From the NCBI GenBank assembly GCA_037013495.1, contig CM072802.1, positions 45,980,501 to 46,044,500 of the forward strand: 64,000 nt of DNA, read 5' to 3'. The notes under the pieces are model-generated. The model had not been told where the DNA came from. It searched no databases and saw only the letters and a program-made list of their open reading frames with translations. Positions within the stretch are counted from its first letter, which is position 1. Every line of letters begins with the position of its first letter. The translations under genes and the position numbers were made by a program. The DNA is from Hippophae tibetana. Its lineage: Eukaryota > Streptophyta > Magnoliopsida > Rosales > Elaeagnaceae. Of the stretch, positions 45,523 to 58,978 are shown piece after piece.

Positions 45523-47244
45523 CAACCCCCAACCAGCTTCTTGCTAGTCCCTTAGCAAGAGAAGCGATAAAGACTGAAACCTAAACTATCCTAAATCACT
45601 TCCATGGATTGACACGGTTGCATTTAGCCTATGCAATAAGGCTTTAAACCCCAGGTTGCCCTAGTGGACGAGTTTGAGTCTCATGAGTGTTTTCAATAAC
45701 GATACCCACAAACATTGAACTAAATGTAAAAATTAAAAGAAATAATAAAAAAACAACTTAAAAACTAAAATTACAACAAAATCAAAAATTAACTTTAAAA
45801 GAAAACAACATGAAACATAACACAAAAATGTCTCATACTTTTTAATCTCCTTTAAGATCATAATTAAAATCTAAAGCATTAAGTTATTTTAATCTTCTTA
45901 AACAATCGTGATTTATTATAATAATTAGTCGAAAATCATTTTCAAATTTCATATAAAAAATGTATCAATTTAATTTCACCCAATTTCAGTGTCTAGAATC
46001 CGAATTCGCTTCGACTCTATTCCTCACTAGTCAATACTCTCAAAACACTGAATCCTATGGGTTCAAACACTCATACTAATTTATATGCAAAATAGTTGAT
46101 GTATAGAAATGAATTAATATGTTCGCATATGTATAAAGAATAAAGGCTGAAAGTGTTATTTTGACGTTGATCTCATGAAAGGAATCAAATGTATAAATTA
46201 TAAAGATATCATATATAAAAATTATTTTCATGCATAAATCAAACTCATTAAAAAAATATTTCAAGATATATGCCTTTTATAAATGAAGAAACTGCAATGT
46301 GGGTCATAGTATGTAGATTATACTATATATTCTTTATATCTTTATTTTTTTCTGAAGATGTTTTTCAATATATATATTTTTTAGAGAGTCAATCCATGTA
46401 CAGATTGTACATTTTTTTAGGATTTTGGTGAGTGGTTAATTTTGTAGCTTTTCTGTTTGATTTTGGTTTAGGTCACCCAATATGTCTTTTTTTTGTAACA
46501 GTCATGCACGAATGAGATAAAAGCATATACTATCAATTTCTACTTAAATTATTTAATCTAAGTAAAAATAATAATAAAAAATATACGACACTCTATTAAG
46601 ATGAGAAAAAATTCATAAATTCAATGCTAATACCTATAGAGATCATCTAAAAAATTGAAGAAATAAGAAATATGTTTAGAGTAGAAAAAATATATATTTC
46701 ACTCTGAATAAAGAAAATTAGGCTCAAATTATATCTCACAAATGTAGTCTCCACTAAAAAAAATTCATAAACACTGATTTTGGGTTTAATATAATTTCTA
46801 CATCTTATCAAGAAATACTAGATATGAAAAAAAAACTAACTAATTACCAAAACAATTACAAAATATTTCATGATATGTTTTCAAAACATTAATCTAACTG
46901 TGCAAAAGACGTAACTATTTTCTTAAATTTGATTTAAAGAAATGATAAATTTTTGTGAGAAAGTTTTTTTATTTTTTATTTTAAATTCCAAAAATTACTA
47001 AATCACACAAAGAAAATAAAACCAAACACAATGAAAATGAAAATGTGAACATAAAAAAGAAAAAAAAAAATTTTTTTATTTTTTATTTTTTAAATTGTTA
47101 AATCTTTTTTTTTTAAATTAAGCATGATAACTTTTCACCACTCTCAATCTAGAACTTACATTTTCCTCAATGTAACAACTGTAAATTAAAGATAAAGAGA
47201 AAAGAGAAGAAATATTACTTATTTCTGGAGAATGTTGCAAGTAG
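45523..47244 (-). other. 3' internal region of 19215-family element (minus)
   Basis: This is the complement of about 29215-30860 of the intact element, diverged. It starts with the polypurine tract CAACCCCCAACC (complement) and the hairpin TTGCTA/TAGCAA (45541-45558). No coding potential. It is cut at ~47244 by the next LTR. Confidence 0.85.
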
Positions 47245-49035
47245 TGATGGAGATGAAAACCGACATCACCGATTCTTGCCAATACTTTGGTTTTAATATT
47301 TGTAAAACTCTCGCAAGTGCACGAATCATTTCATAGAAAATGATAAGTATACTCCCAAGGTCGATCTAAGAAAGTAATGTATGTGGTTTTTAATTTATTA
47401 TTCAAACTTTTAAAAATGAAATTAAATCCTAAACATCCTGTCACGATATTTTGGGGTTTTGTGTTTTTAATCTATTGACATAAAAATAAACATAGATACA
47501 GATTCAATAAATATTTATGCAAATTTTATCATTTATAATGGTGGAGTATTTATGGATATAATAACTAAATTAATTATGGTTGCTCATATTATCTAGGTTA
47601 TTAAAGATATGAATTGATATTTATTGATTCTCTCTTTTTTGTATGAATATCACCTTTGGTGGGGTTAGATATTCTTTGTTAACTAAACAAATCAATTAAC
47701 ACCTATGGGTGGGGTTGATAACTAATTTGGTTAATTAAATTAATTCCTTTTTCTAAGAGATTGAAAATGAACCATTTAAATGCCACCTTTGCTAGGGTTA
47801 GATAGTTTAAACTTTATTCAAGGTGTCCAAATTAAACCTAAGAATTTAATTATCCGAGTACTAACTTTCAAGTTTTAAAATCACTACTGAAAACATGTCG
47901 TCAATACATTTTCAAATAATAATTCTTATAAAAACTTTTGAAATAGAGCTTCACTCTAACTACCGGGCGATTTTACCAACAAATAAAAGAGCACTACTCT
48001 AAATCAGACCGGATTACTAAACCTTAAAATCTAATTTTCAGATTTAAGTTTGTAATGAAAAATAATATATTTCTCTCTAACATTCTTAATATAAAATCTT
48101 GAATAAAAATAAAATCAATTCATTTTAGAGATTTTTACCTATTTAATATTTCGCAAGTATAACAACGTTATTATTACATCATGTTTATAAACAGCCAGCA
48201 TAGTTAAATTTAATCACAGTTAAATTAAATATAACATGTAAGAATAAAGCATAAAAATAACTGTAAAGAAAATAAAATCCTTGCAGAACTTCGATGCTAT
48301 TCCCGTTGCTGGAAAACCTCCAACCGCTATTTGCACTCCCATTTATTGAATCAAAAAGCTAATAAATTACAAAAACATAACTAGTTCTTCCTATAGAGGG
48401 AAGAACTCTAAAACTAAGAGAAATTAACTAAGAAAAGCTAAAAAAACTAAAAAATCTAAAAAAAGAGAGAAGAGAATGTGTTTTGAGGTGTGTTTAGAAG
48501 TGAAGAGAAGGGGGTATTTATAGGTGAAGATAGAGAGAAAAAGTGGGGGAAAAAATGTTAAAAAATTGTGAAAACGCGGAGTGGTAATTGTTGACGTCAT
48601 GGGGCGGCTCCGTGCAAAAATGGGGCGAAATGGGTAGCGACGCGTGCAGACAGCACCAGGGGCACGTAAGGCGCGTGCGGGGGCAGCAACAGGGCGCGCA
48701 GGCGTGCACGCGGACAAGAAGCAGCGGCGCGGGCATGGGCGTGTGACTGTAGTATGGTGCGCGTGGCTGGGCGGCACAGCGTCACGATTTTCTCCTTTTT
48801 GACATTTTTGACCCTTTTGACCCATTTTGTCCAATTTTTCCATATTTGTTGACCTTTCCCCATTTATTTATTAATATATTTGTGATGTATTGCTTCCAAT
48901 ATTCCTCTTTGAGTCTTTAAGTTACGTTTTTAAGCGAAAATACCTGAAAAACAATAAAAATACCCGTGATTCCGAAAAAGACAAATTTATGTGCATAAAA
49001 TCATGGTATTTTTAGTGCTTTTTGAGCACTCATCA
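47245..49035 (-). mobile_element. 3' LTR, 19215 family, with attached internal part
   Basis: A nearly full minus-strand LTR. The U5 end (TGATGGAGATGAAAACC at 47245) is slightly damaged. GC-rich box 48601-48785, TATA block near 48515, U3 start GAGCACTCATCA ending 49035. The complementary polypurine tract follows at 49036-49047, so this is the 3' LTR of a minus-strand element whose internal rest is 49036-50558. It was inserted in the copy 45523-47244. Confidence 0.85.
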
Positions 49036-50558
49036 CAACCCCCAACCATCTTCTTGCTAGTCCCTTAGCAAGAGAAGCGATAAAAACAAAAAATTAAACT
49101 ATCCTAAATCACTTTCGTGGATTGACATGGTTGCATTTAGCCTATGCAACAAGCATTTAAACCCCTAGGTTGCCTTAGTGGACGAGTTTGAGTCTCGTGA
49201 GGGTTTTCAGCAATGATACCCACAAACATTAAACTAAATGTAAAAATTAAAAGAAACAATAATCAACTCAAAAACTAAAATTACAACAAAATCAAAAATT
49301 AATTTTTAAGAATAGAAGAAAACAACATATCACAAAAATGTCTCATACTTTTTAATCTCTTTTAAGATAATAATTAAAATCCCAAGCATAAGTTATTTTA
49401 ATCTTTTTAAGAAATCATGATTTATTATAATAATTAGTCGAAAATCATTTTCATATTTCATATCAAAAATGTATCAATTTAATTTCACCCAATTTCAGTG
49501 TCATGAATCAGAATTCGCTTAGACTCTATTCCTCACAAGTCAATACTCTCAAAACACTGAATCCTATGGGTTCAAACACTCATACTAATTTATATGCGAT
49601 AGAGTTGATGTATAGAAATGAACTAATAGGTTCGCATATGTATAAAGAATAAAGGCTCAAAGTGTTATTTTAACATTGATCTCATGAAAGGAATCGAATG
49701 TATAAATTATAAAGATATCATATATAAAAATTATTTTCATGCATAAATCAAACTCATTAAGAAAGAATTTCAAGATATATGCTTTTTACAAATGAAGAAA
49801 TTGGAATGACTTTTTAGGGAATTACTTCCTATATCTTTCTTTTGTAATTAGCTTGTACTCACAACTTTGTAGGCAATGTGGGTTATAGTATGTAGATGAT
49901 ACTATATATTTTTTATCTCTCTATTTTTTTTCTGAAGATATTTTTCAATATATGTTTTTTTAGAGAGTTAACCGATATACATTTTTTAGGATTTTGGTGA
50001 GTGGTTAATTTTGTGGCTTTTCTGTTTGATCTTGGTTTAGGCAACCCCAGATATGTCTTTTTTTTTGTAGCAGTCATGCATGAATGAGATATAAGCATAT
50101 ACTATCAATTTCTACTCAAATCATTTCATCTAAGCAAAAATAATAATAAAAAATACATGTTACTCTATTAAGATGAGAAAACATTCATACATTCAATGCT
50201 AATACCTATAGAGATCATCTAAAAATTTGAATAAATAAGAAATGTGTTTGGAGTAGAAAAAATATATATTTCACTCTGAATAAAAGAAATTAGGCTCAAA
50301 TTATATCTCACAAGGGTACTCTCCACTAAAAAAAAATTCATAAACACCGATTTTGGGTTTAATATAATTTCCACATTTTATGAAGAAATACTAGTTATGA
50401 CAAAAACTAACTAATTATCAAAAATAATTACAAAATATTTCATGATATGTTTTCAAAAATTAATCTAACAGTACAAAAGACTTAACTATTTACTTAAATT
50501 TGATTTAAAGAAATGATAAATTTTTGTGAGAATTAAATTTATTTATGTATTTTTTATT
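49036..50558 (-). other. 3' internal region of a second minus-strand copy
   Basis: This is the complement of about 29345-30860 of the intact element, including tract and hairpin (49036-49080). At 50558 it is joined directly to an LTR fragment, so pol has been deleted. No coding potential. Confidence 0.85.
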
Positions 50559-50702
50559 TACCTGAAAAACAATAAAAATACCCGTGATTCTGAAAAAGAC
50601 AAATTTATATAAATATACGATAATACATATAAATATATATATTTTTAATCAATTAATGTGCATAAAATCATGGTAATTTTAGTGCTTTTTGAGCACTCAT
50701 CA
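50559..50702 (-). mobile_element. LTR U3 fragment (144 bp)
   Basis: Minus-strand U3 start of the 19215-family LTR, from ACCTGAAAAACAAT to GAGCACTCATCA. Its right end abuts a pol fragment on the other strand, so it marks a separate insertion into that copy; its left part is deleted. Confidence 0.85.
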
Positions 50703-51121
50703 CCCTTACTGGTTAATCTTTGGGAAAGTATGCCACCTTACAGTGGAACTCGAACACAAGGCTTATTGGGCAATTGAAGAGTTAAACATGGATATAGATA
50801 AAGCAGGAGAAAAATGGTTACTCCATCTTAATGAGTTGGAAGAAATTAGGTACAAAGCCTATGAGACTAGTTCCTAAGACTCTTCACCCTGGAATGAAAG
50901 TTATTTTATTTAACTCTCGTTTGAGATTGTTTCTAGGAAAGCTGAGATCAAGATGGGATGGACCATTCAAAATAGTTCAGGTATTTGCACATGGAGTAGT
51001 AGAACTATTGGATTCTAAGACACAAAAAATATTCAAAGTCAATGGGCATCGTGTGAAGCCTTATTTAGAAGAACCAAACAACATTGCTGAAATAGATTGC
51101 ATTTGGCTGAGTAACCCTTAG
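50703..51121 (+). pseudogene. pol 3' end (integrase tail) fragment
   Basis: This matches the last ~155 codons of the intact Gag2-Pol (from the residue ~1570 phrase [20 protein letters not shown] to the stop). A ~47-bp deletion near 50870 removes the [15 protein letters not shown] stretch and shifts the frame, leaving open pieces 50689-50877 and 50831-51121. The stop and the following double hairpin (51134-51181) are conserved. The C-to-A change in the first stem weakens it. Confidence 0.9.
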
Positions 51122-52676
51122 CACCATAAAGTTACGTCTTGCTAAGACATTAAACTAAGCACTAGATGGGAGACAACCCATCATTTTAGGTAATTTTCTT
51201 TTATTTATTTAATTTATATTTTTTATTTTAGTTTAATTACATATGAATAGTTTTAAAATTGTTAAAACTAAAAATATTTGTTGAGATGTTAGAAGTTTAC
51301 AACGATCTATCTGTGTGCACTTTAATGATCATGATGGATGCACCTGCATTTCTCCATTACTACTTGAACATTCTAAAGAAATAGGTAATCTTTCTTTTCT
51401 TTTCTCTTTATCTTTAATTTACAGTTGTTACATTGAGGACAATGTAAGTTCTAGGCTAGGGGTGGTGAAAAGTTACTATGCTTAATTTCAAAACAATTTA
51501 ACAATTTAAAAAAATATATATATAATTGTTTTTTAATTTTTATGTTCACATTTTCATTTTTATTGTGTTTGGTTTCATTTTCATTGTGTGATTTAGTAAT
51601 TTTTGGAATTTTAGAATTAGTTTTAAAAACATTTCTCACAAAAATTTACCATTTCTTTAAATCATATTTAAGTAAAAAGTTAAGTCTTTTGTACTCTTAG
51701 ATTAATTTTTGAAAACATATCATGAAATATTTTTTTTAATTTGTTTTTTGGTAATTAGTTATTTTTGTCATAACTAGTATTTCTTGATAAGATGTGGAAA
51801 TTATATTAAACCCAAAATCAGTGTTTATGAATATATTTTAGTGGAGACTACCTTTGTGAGATATAATTTGAGCCTAATTTTCTTTCTTCAGAGTGAAATA
51901 TATATATATATTTTCTACTCTAAACACATTTCTTATTTCTTCAAATTTTTAGATGATCGCTATAGGTATTAGAATTGAATGAATGAATTTTTTTTCTCAT
52001 CTTAATAAAGTATCGTACATTTTTTAAAATATTTTTGCTTAGATTAAACGATTTAAGTAGAAATTGATAGTATATGCTTTTATCTCATCCATGCATGATT
52101 GTTTCAAAAAAAGAAGACATATATGGGGTGAGCTAAACCAAAATCAAACAGAAAAGCCACAAAATTAACCACTCACCAAAATCCTAAAAAAAATGTACAA
52201 TCTGTACAAGGGTTGACTCTCTAAAAAAATATAAATATTGAAAAAAAAATCTTCAGAAAAAAATAGAGAGATAAATAATATATATAGTATAATCTATATA
52301 CTATGACTCATATTGCCTACAAAGTTGTGAGTAAAGGCTAATTACAAAAGAAAGATATAGGAACTAATTCCCTAAAAATTCATTGCATTTTCTTCATTTT
52401 TAAAAGCCATATATCTTGAAAGTTTTTCTTAATGAGTTTGATTTATGCATGAAAATAATTTTTATATATGATATCTTTATAATATATAAATTCGGTTCCT
52501 TTGATGAGATCAATATTAAAATAAAACTTTGAGCCTTTATTCTTTATACATATGCGAACATATTAGTTCATTTCTATACATCAACTCTTTCGCATATAAA
52601 TTAGTGTGAGTGTTTGAACCCATAGGATTCAGTATTTTGAGAGTATTGATTAGTAAGGAATAGAGTCGATGCGAAT
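51122..52676 (+). other. 3' internal region following pol fragment
   Basis: A plus-strand copy of about 28951-30400 of the intact element with small indels. It contains the double hairpin and the internal polypurine-like tract (51453-51470, altered). It ends near 52676 where unrelated repeat sequence begins. No coding potential. Confidence 0.85.
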
Positions 52677-52689
52677 TCGGATGCATTCA

Positions 52690-52925
52690 GTATGTTTCTT
52701 CTGGTCTTTAAGGTTTAGGGTATTGAGAGGTAGGTGATACTTGTCATATTGTACTTAAGAATTATGATTCTATATTTTGACTAAGTTTGTGTAAGAATCT
52801 TATCATCATCTCATGTCATCGAGCCATCATCTGATGTTGTTTAGTAAATATCTCAATACGATGATCATGAGTTTGAATTTACTGACCGTGGACTTAAACT
52901 TTGAACACTTTTGACAAGGACAACG
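52690..52925 (-). repeat. Repeat A, inverted copy
   Basis: About 230 bp containing (in complement) CCTTGTCAAAAGTGTTCAAA, ATTGAGATATTTAC, AAACAACAGGAGATGATG and ATAAGATTCTTACACAAACT. Direct copies are at 53361-53570, 54501-54690, 55280-55450 and 57491-57680; another inverted copy is at 63535-63670. Confidence 0.8.
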
Positions 52926-52960
52926 TAATCGAAAGGGAATGTGAATGAAATGGAACAATT

Positions 52961-54461
52961 TTGTTTGGTTTGACCATAATAAGCAAAGAAGAAATTAGAA
53001 TTAAAATGTTTGGTATACAATTGAAATGAAATAGAAAACACTGTATATTACCTTAATATCCTTATATTTAGTTAAATTTAAATACTATTATTTAATTATT
53101 ATATTTTTGTCATAAATAATACATTATTTAAATAATTGTTTTTCTAAATAATTATTACTTTCAAAAAATATATATTAATTAAATTATTATTTTTCTAAAA
53201 AGGGTTTTAGGTTTTGCGGTTTAGGATTTGGAGAGTGTTGTGTTTGGGGTTATATTTTTGGATTCAACTTTAAGGTTAAAATTATTATTTTTCTCAATAA
53301 GGTTTAGGGGTTTCGGATATGGGATTTGGTTTTTACAATTTTGGGTTTAAAGTTTACGTTTTCCTTGTCAAAAGTGTTCAAATTTTAAGTCCATGTTCAG
53401 CAAATTAAAACTTTGGATCATTGTATTGAGATATTTACTAAACAACAGGAGATGATGTCTCAATTACAATAGGTGATGATAAGATTCTTACACAAACTTA
53501 GTGCAAATACAGAATCATAATTCTTTAGTACAATTTCACAAGTAGCACTACCTCACATTACCCTAAACCTTAAAGACACGAAGAAAATTATTGGGAGCAA
53601 TACATCACAAATATATCAAGAAATTAAATGGGTAAAACTCAAAAATATGGAAAACTTTATACAAAATGGGTCAAAAATGTCCAAAAGGCCAAAATCCAAT
53701 GAGTAATAGCCTTTTTGCACCAAGTCCCGTGTGCACCACCATGTGTAGCCACCCATCCAAGCTGATTTTGCACGTAGCAGCCCATCTGCACCGAGTCACT
53801 TGCACTTCTTAGCTAGCACATGTCCGAGCCAACCGCTCGTCTACCGAGATTTTCACGCCCCATACGTGTGCCAAACACCTCCAAATTCAAATTTTGAAAT
53901 ATTTTCCCCTCTTTTTTGGCCTTTTCCTCACCTATAAAAGGACCCTCTTTTCCCATTGTAAAACACACAATTTTCTTAGCTCTTTTCCACTTTTCTCTCT
54001 CTAGAAATTTTCATTTCTTTTGTTTTTTGTTTTTAAGTTTTTCTCTATTTGAGGAGAACTAGCTCTATTTTTATAAATTTTTAGTTTTTGATTCAACAAG
54101 GAGAGATGCAAAATTTAATTCTAAACCCTAAACTGTAACCCCAAAATTTGAAATTGAACCCACAAATATAACCCTAAAAACTAAACTCTAAAACCTAAAT
54201 CCTAATTCTCAAACCACAAAAACCTTAACGCTTTTAAGAAAAATAATAATTTATTTTAATGTAATAATTATTAAGAAAAATAATAATTTAAATAATGTAT
54301 TATTTATGACGAAAATATAATAATTAAATGATATTATTTTTATTTTAATAAATATAGGGGTATTAAGGTAATACAGAGTGTTTTCTATTTCCATCCAATT
54401 TTAAACCAAACATTATAATACTAATTTCTTCGTTGATTCCAATGGCCAAACCAAACAAACT
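52961..54461. mobile_element. Foldback element with telomere-like arms and LTR fragment inside
   Basis: Long inverted arms: TTTGGTTTGACC…(AT-rich)…TTTAGG-like repeats on the left (52961-53355), and the complement, CTAAACCCTAA-like…AT-rich…GGCCAAACCAAAC, on the right (54110-54461). Between them sits repeat A plus an LTR-promoter-like segment (53575-54110). No ORF. The outer ends also resemble those of the element at 56275-57452. Confidence 0.65.
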
Positions 54462-55890
54462 TATTTTCGTTCCATTCCCATGCCCCTTCCATTACGTATT
54501 CCTTGTCAAAAGTGTTCAAATTTTAAGTTCACGGTCAGCCAATTCAAACTCAAGATCATTGTATTGAGATATTTACCAAACAACAAGAGATGATCGCTCG
54601 ATGGCATGATTCTTACACAAATTTAGTTAAAATAAAGAATTATAATTATCACAAGTAGCACCTACCTAAAAATACCCTAAACGTTAAAGACATGAAGAAA
54701 AATACTTAAGGCAAATACATCACAAATATATTAAGAAAAGAAATGAAAAAAGTCAAAAAGATAAAAAACATTTGGACCAAATGGATCAAAAAGGTCCAAA
54801 TGGGATAAAGCCCATACGTATTAGCCTTTCCGCATCGAGGCCAGTGCACACCAGTGCATGCAGCCACCAACCAAGATGATACCACGCATAGCAGCCCATC
54901 TACACCGAATCACGTGCACTTCTTAGCCAGCACACATTTAAGCCGTGTCACGCATGCACTCAATTGCGCCAACCACCCGTCTGCCGAGATTTTCATGCCC
55001 TATACGTGTGCCAACCTATCCAAAAGCCTCCAAATTCAAATTTTGAAATATTTTCCCCTCATTTTTGGCCTTTTTCTCACCTATAAAAGGCCCTATTTTT
55101 CTCATTGTAAAAAACAGAATTTTCTTAACTCTTTCCTATTCTTCTCTCTCCAAAAATGTTTCATTTTTCTAGTTTGTTGGTTTTAAGTTTTTCTATTTTT
55201 GAGGAGAACTAGCTATGTTTTATAAATTTTTACTTTTTGATTCAATAAGCAGAGATGCAAAATTTAACACTAAATCCTAAATCACAATTATATTGAGATA
55301 TTGAGATATTTACCAAACAACAAGAGATGATGGCTCGATGACATGAGATGATGATAAGATTCTTACACAAACTTAGTCAAAATATAGAATCATAATTCTT
55401 AAGTACAATATCACAAGTAGCACCTAGCTCACAATACTCTAAACCTTAAAGACCAGAAGCAAAATACTAAATGCAATACATCACAAATATATTAAGAAAA
55501 GAAATGAGAAAAAGCCAAAAGGATGGAAAACATTTGGACAAAATGGGTCAAAAATGTTCAAAAGGCCAAAATCCCGTGCGTAGTACCATGTGTAGATGCC
55601 CATGCAAGCTGATCCCGCACGTAGCTTCCCATCTATACCAAGTCCTATCCACCTCTTGACCAGCACATATTGAGGCCGTGTCACGCGTGCACGCAGATGC
55701 GCCAACCGCCCGTCTGCCAAGATTTTCATGCCCTATACATATGCCAACATGTTCAAACATATCCAAATTCAAATTTTGAAATATTTTCCCCTCTTTTCCG
55801 CCCGTTTCCTCACCTATAAAAGGACCCTATTTGTCTCATTGTAAAACACACAATTTTCTTAGTTTTTAATTCAATAAGCACAGATGAAAA
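53575..55890 (+). repeat. Three copies of an LTR promoter-like segment
   Basis: Copies lie at 53575-54110, 54690-55260 and 55450-55890. Each resembles the U3-R part of the 19215 LTR: GCAATACATCACAAATATAT, GGTCAAAAATGT, a TATA box CCTATAAAAGG, AGGAGAACTAGCT and a TTGATTCAA(C/T)AAG phrase. The first and last parts of a normal LTR are absent. Each is preceded by repeat A, so the pair was duplicated together. Confidence 0.75.
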
Positions 55891-56225
55891 AAATTTAACA
55901 CTAAACCCTAATCCTAAAACTCTAAACCCTAACTCCTAAATTTAACACTAAATCCTAAATCTCAAATCCCAAATCACAATACCCATAAACCTAAACCCTA
56001 TTTTGAAATAAAATAAATTTAACCCTAAAAGTGAACTCACAAATATAATCATAAACCCTAAATCCTAAAATTCAAAATCCAAAAACCCTATATCCCAAAT
56101 CCCATATTCTAAAACCCTAAACCCTATTTTGAAAAATAAAAACCTTTACCCTAAACCATAACCCACAATTACAATGCTAAACCCCAAATCTTTAAAACCT
56201 AATCCCTATTAAGAAAAATAATAAT
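55890..56225. repeat. Degenerate CCCTAAA array
   Basis: About 335 bp in which CCCTAAA, CCCTAA or near forms (AAACCCTAA, AAATCCTAA) recur every 7-15 bases. These resemble the plant telomere repeat but are too irregular to be a telomere. Confidence 0.8.
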
Positions 56226-56274
56226 TTTAATCATAAACCTTAACACACAAATATTAACCTAAACCCTAAGGTGA

Positions 56275-57452
56275 TGTTTTTGGTTTGACCACTGGAATCA
56301 AAGAAGGAATTAGTATTATAGTGTTTGGTTTGCCACTGGAATGGAATGGTAAAAACTGGAAATTATCTTAATATTGAGTAAAATTTAAATAATATCATTT
56401 AATTCTTATTTTTTTGTTAGACAAAATACATTGTTGCAATCATTATTTTTCTAATTAATTATTACTTAAAAAGAAAATATATTAATAAAAAATTTATTTT
56501 CCTAAATAAGTTTTAGGGTTTTGAGGTTAGTGATTTAGGATTTAGGGATTTAGGGTTTAGGGTTTAAGGATTTAGGGTTTAGGGTTTAGGGTTTATGGAT
56601 TTGTGGTTTAGGGTTTAGGGATTTAAGGTTTAGTGATTTGGGATTTGGGGTTTGGGGTTTATGGTTATATGATTTAGGCTTTAGGGTTTAGGGTTTAAGG
56701 TTTAGTGTTTATGGTTTAGGGTTTTGCGATTTAGGTTTTAGGGTTTTAGGATTTAGGATTTAGGGTTTAGGGTTTTGGGATTTGGGGTTTAGGGTTTAAG
56801 ATTTTGGATTTAGTTTTTAGGGTTTTAGGATTCAAGGTTTTGGGTTTAGGGTTTTAGGATTTAGTGTTTAGGGTTTTGGGCTTTTGGATTTAAAATTGGG
56901 AAAAAAAATTGAGATGAGAATGCAATCATGATTCCTAAAGGGGGGGAGAAGGAATTGTTATTACTTCTCCTATAGAAATCGATTGCATTCCTTACTCATT
57001 TTTCAGCCCAACGAAACACACAAATAGAAGGATTCAATTCTCATTCCTTTCCATTCTCTCCAACCAAACACAACATTATGTTGTAAACTCTATTGAGAAA
57101 AACAATATTTTCAACCATAAAGCTTAACCCACAAATATAAACCTAAAAACTAAACTGTGAAACCTGAATCCTAAATCATAAATCCCAAACCACAAAAAAC
57201 CTAAACCATTTTCAGAAAAAATAATAATTTAATGAATATATTTTATTTTAATGTAATAATAATTAAGAAAAATAATAATTTAAATAATGTATTATTTGTG
57301 ACGAAAATATAATAATAAAATGATATTATTTAAAGTTTTCTAAATATAGCGGTATAAACGTAATACAGAGTGTTTTCTATTTGCTTCCATTTTTAAACCA
57401 AACATTATAATACCATTTTCCTCATTGATTTCAATGGTCAAACCAAACAAAC
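56275..57452. mobile_element. Foldback element with telomere-like arms, second copy
   Basis: The left arm starts TTTGGTTTGACCACTGG (56278) and passes through AT-rich DNA into a TTTAGGG-like array (56515-56890). The right arm (about 57070-57452) is the complement, ending AATGGTCAAACCAAAC. The centre (56890-57070) carries GGAATC/GATTCC-type sequence, also seen at 63085-63260. No ORF. Confidence 0.65.
56515..56890. repeat. Degenerate TTTAGGG array
   Basis: About 375 bp with dozens of TTTAGGG or TTTAGGATTTAGGG-type words, opposite in orientation to the CCCTAAA-like array at 55890-56225. Confidence 0.9.
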
Positions 57453-57490
57453 CTGTTTTCATTCCATTACCATACCTCTTCCATTACGTA

Positions 57491-57690
57491 TTCCTTGTCA
57501 AAAGTGTTCAAATTTTAAGTACATGGTCAGCAAATTCAAATTCAGGATCATCGTATTGAGATATTTACCAAACAACAGGAGATGATGGCTCGATGATAGA
57601 AATGATGATAACATTCTTACCCAAACTTAGTCAAAATATAGAATCATAATTCTTTAGTACAATATCACAAGTAATGATACCCACAAACAT
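57491..57690 (+). repeat. Repeat A, truncated copy
   Basis: Starts CCTTGTCAAAAGTGTTC and ends inside the repeat near 57675, where it joins sequence like the 3' internal region of the retrotransposon (GATACCCACAAACATTGAAC). Confidence 0.8.
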
Positions 57691-58280
57691 TGAACTAAAT
57701 GTAACTTGGGGATTGCATTTTAAGTAAACTCAATGTCCCCTCATCATTGAGTCCATCAAACCTACAAGTAAGACAAGATTGTCTACCTATACTATTTCAA
57801 ACATGCCCTATTGATTTTCAAAATATTTTTTTTTGTACTTAAAACTAGGGGCATACTTTAGGGTTTTAGATAACCCACATCTAGGTGCAAATCAAATAAT
57901 TAAGGCATCAAAACACAATTGTACCTAGATCAAACAAAGCAATTTTTTTTAAAGATAAAATAACATAATCAATATTAACCAAGAGTGCTCCCAGGAAAGA
58001 ATGGTGGGGCAAAGGCTCCTTAAAAACCATCATCCTAGACAGAACAACGTTCCCAGGAAAGACTAGTGGCACAAAGGCGTCCAAGAACTAGTCTCCTAGA
58101 CAGAACTCCCTTAGATCTTTACTTTTCATGTTATTAAAGTTAAGTTAATTAAGTTAAGTTAAGTAAAAATTTAAGTTAATTAAGTAAAATAAAATCTAAG
58201 TTAATTAAAAAGCTAAGTTAGTTAAGTTAATAAAAAAAATCTAAGTTAATTAAAAAGCTAAGTTAATTAAGTCAAAAACT
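57676..58280 (-). other. Leader and remnants of a minus-strand 19215-family element
   Basis: A minus-strand leader lies between a gag-end remnant (57705-57760) and the LTR at 58281. It holds the two leader hairpins at 57985-58115 (complement). The first stem is identical (AGACTAGT/ACTAGTCT) with changed loop bases; the second keeps ATGGT/ACCAT. The primer site is deleted: only the AAAACT next to the LTR remains. gag and pol are gone. A TTAAGTTAA repeat fills 58135-58270. Confidence 0.75.
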
Positions 58281-58853
58281 TGATGAGCGAAAACCGGCAT
58301 CGCCGATTCTTGCCAATACTTTGGTTTTATATTTATAAAACTCTCGCAAGTGCACGAATCATTTCGAAAAAAATGATAAGTATACTCCTAAGGTCGATAT
58401 AAGGAAAGAATGTATGTGGTTTTTAATTTATTATTCAAACTTTTAAAAACGAAATTAAATCCTAAACATCCTATCATGATATTTTGGGTTTTGTGTTTTT
58501 AATCTACTTACATAAAAATAAAAATAGATTCAATAAATATTTATGAAAATTTTATCTTTTATAATAGTGGAGTATTTATGGATATAATAACTAAGTTAAT
58601 TATGCTTGCTCATATTATTTATGTTATTAAAGATATGAATTGATATTTATTGATTCTCCCTTTTTTATATGAATACCACCTTTGGTGGGGTTAGATATTC
58701 TTTGTTAACTAAACAAATCAATTAACACCTATGGGTGGGGTTGATAACTAATTTGCTTAATTAAATTAATTCCTCACTACTACAAAAATGGGTATTTAAG
58801 TCGATACGTAAAGTCGGTTTTTTCCAAAAACCGACTTTAAATTAGTTTAAAGT

Positions 58854-58978
58854 CGGTTTGATAAAGAACCGATGCTATCCACGTAGGACGTAGCGTTGGT
58901 TGATGTGTCAAACCGACGCTATCCTACGTGGATAGCGTCGGTTCGACACATCAACCGATGCTACACACGTGGATAAAT
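58854..58978. repeat. Inverted repeat in non-autonomous CACTA element
   Basis: Words CCGATGCTATCCACGTAGGA, GTTGGTTGATGTGTCAAACC, their complements and CGTGGATAGCGTCGGTT alternate. The DNA can fold into a long stem of about 45 bp. Confidence 0.75.

Noticed and set aside
56515-56890. TTTAGGG-like array as a true telomere or chromosome end
   Set aside because: The repeats are degenerate, short, and have a mirror-image partner in an inverted-repeat element; sequence continues on both sides.
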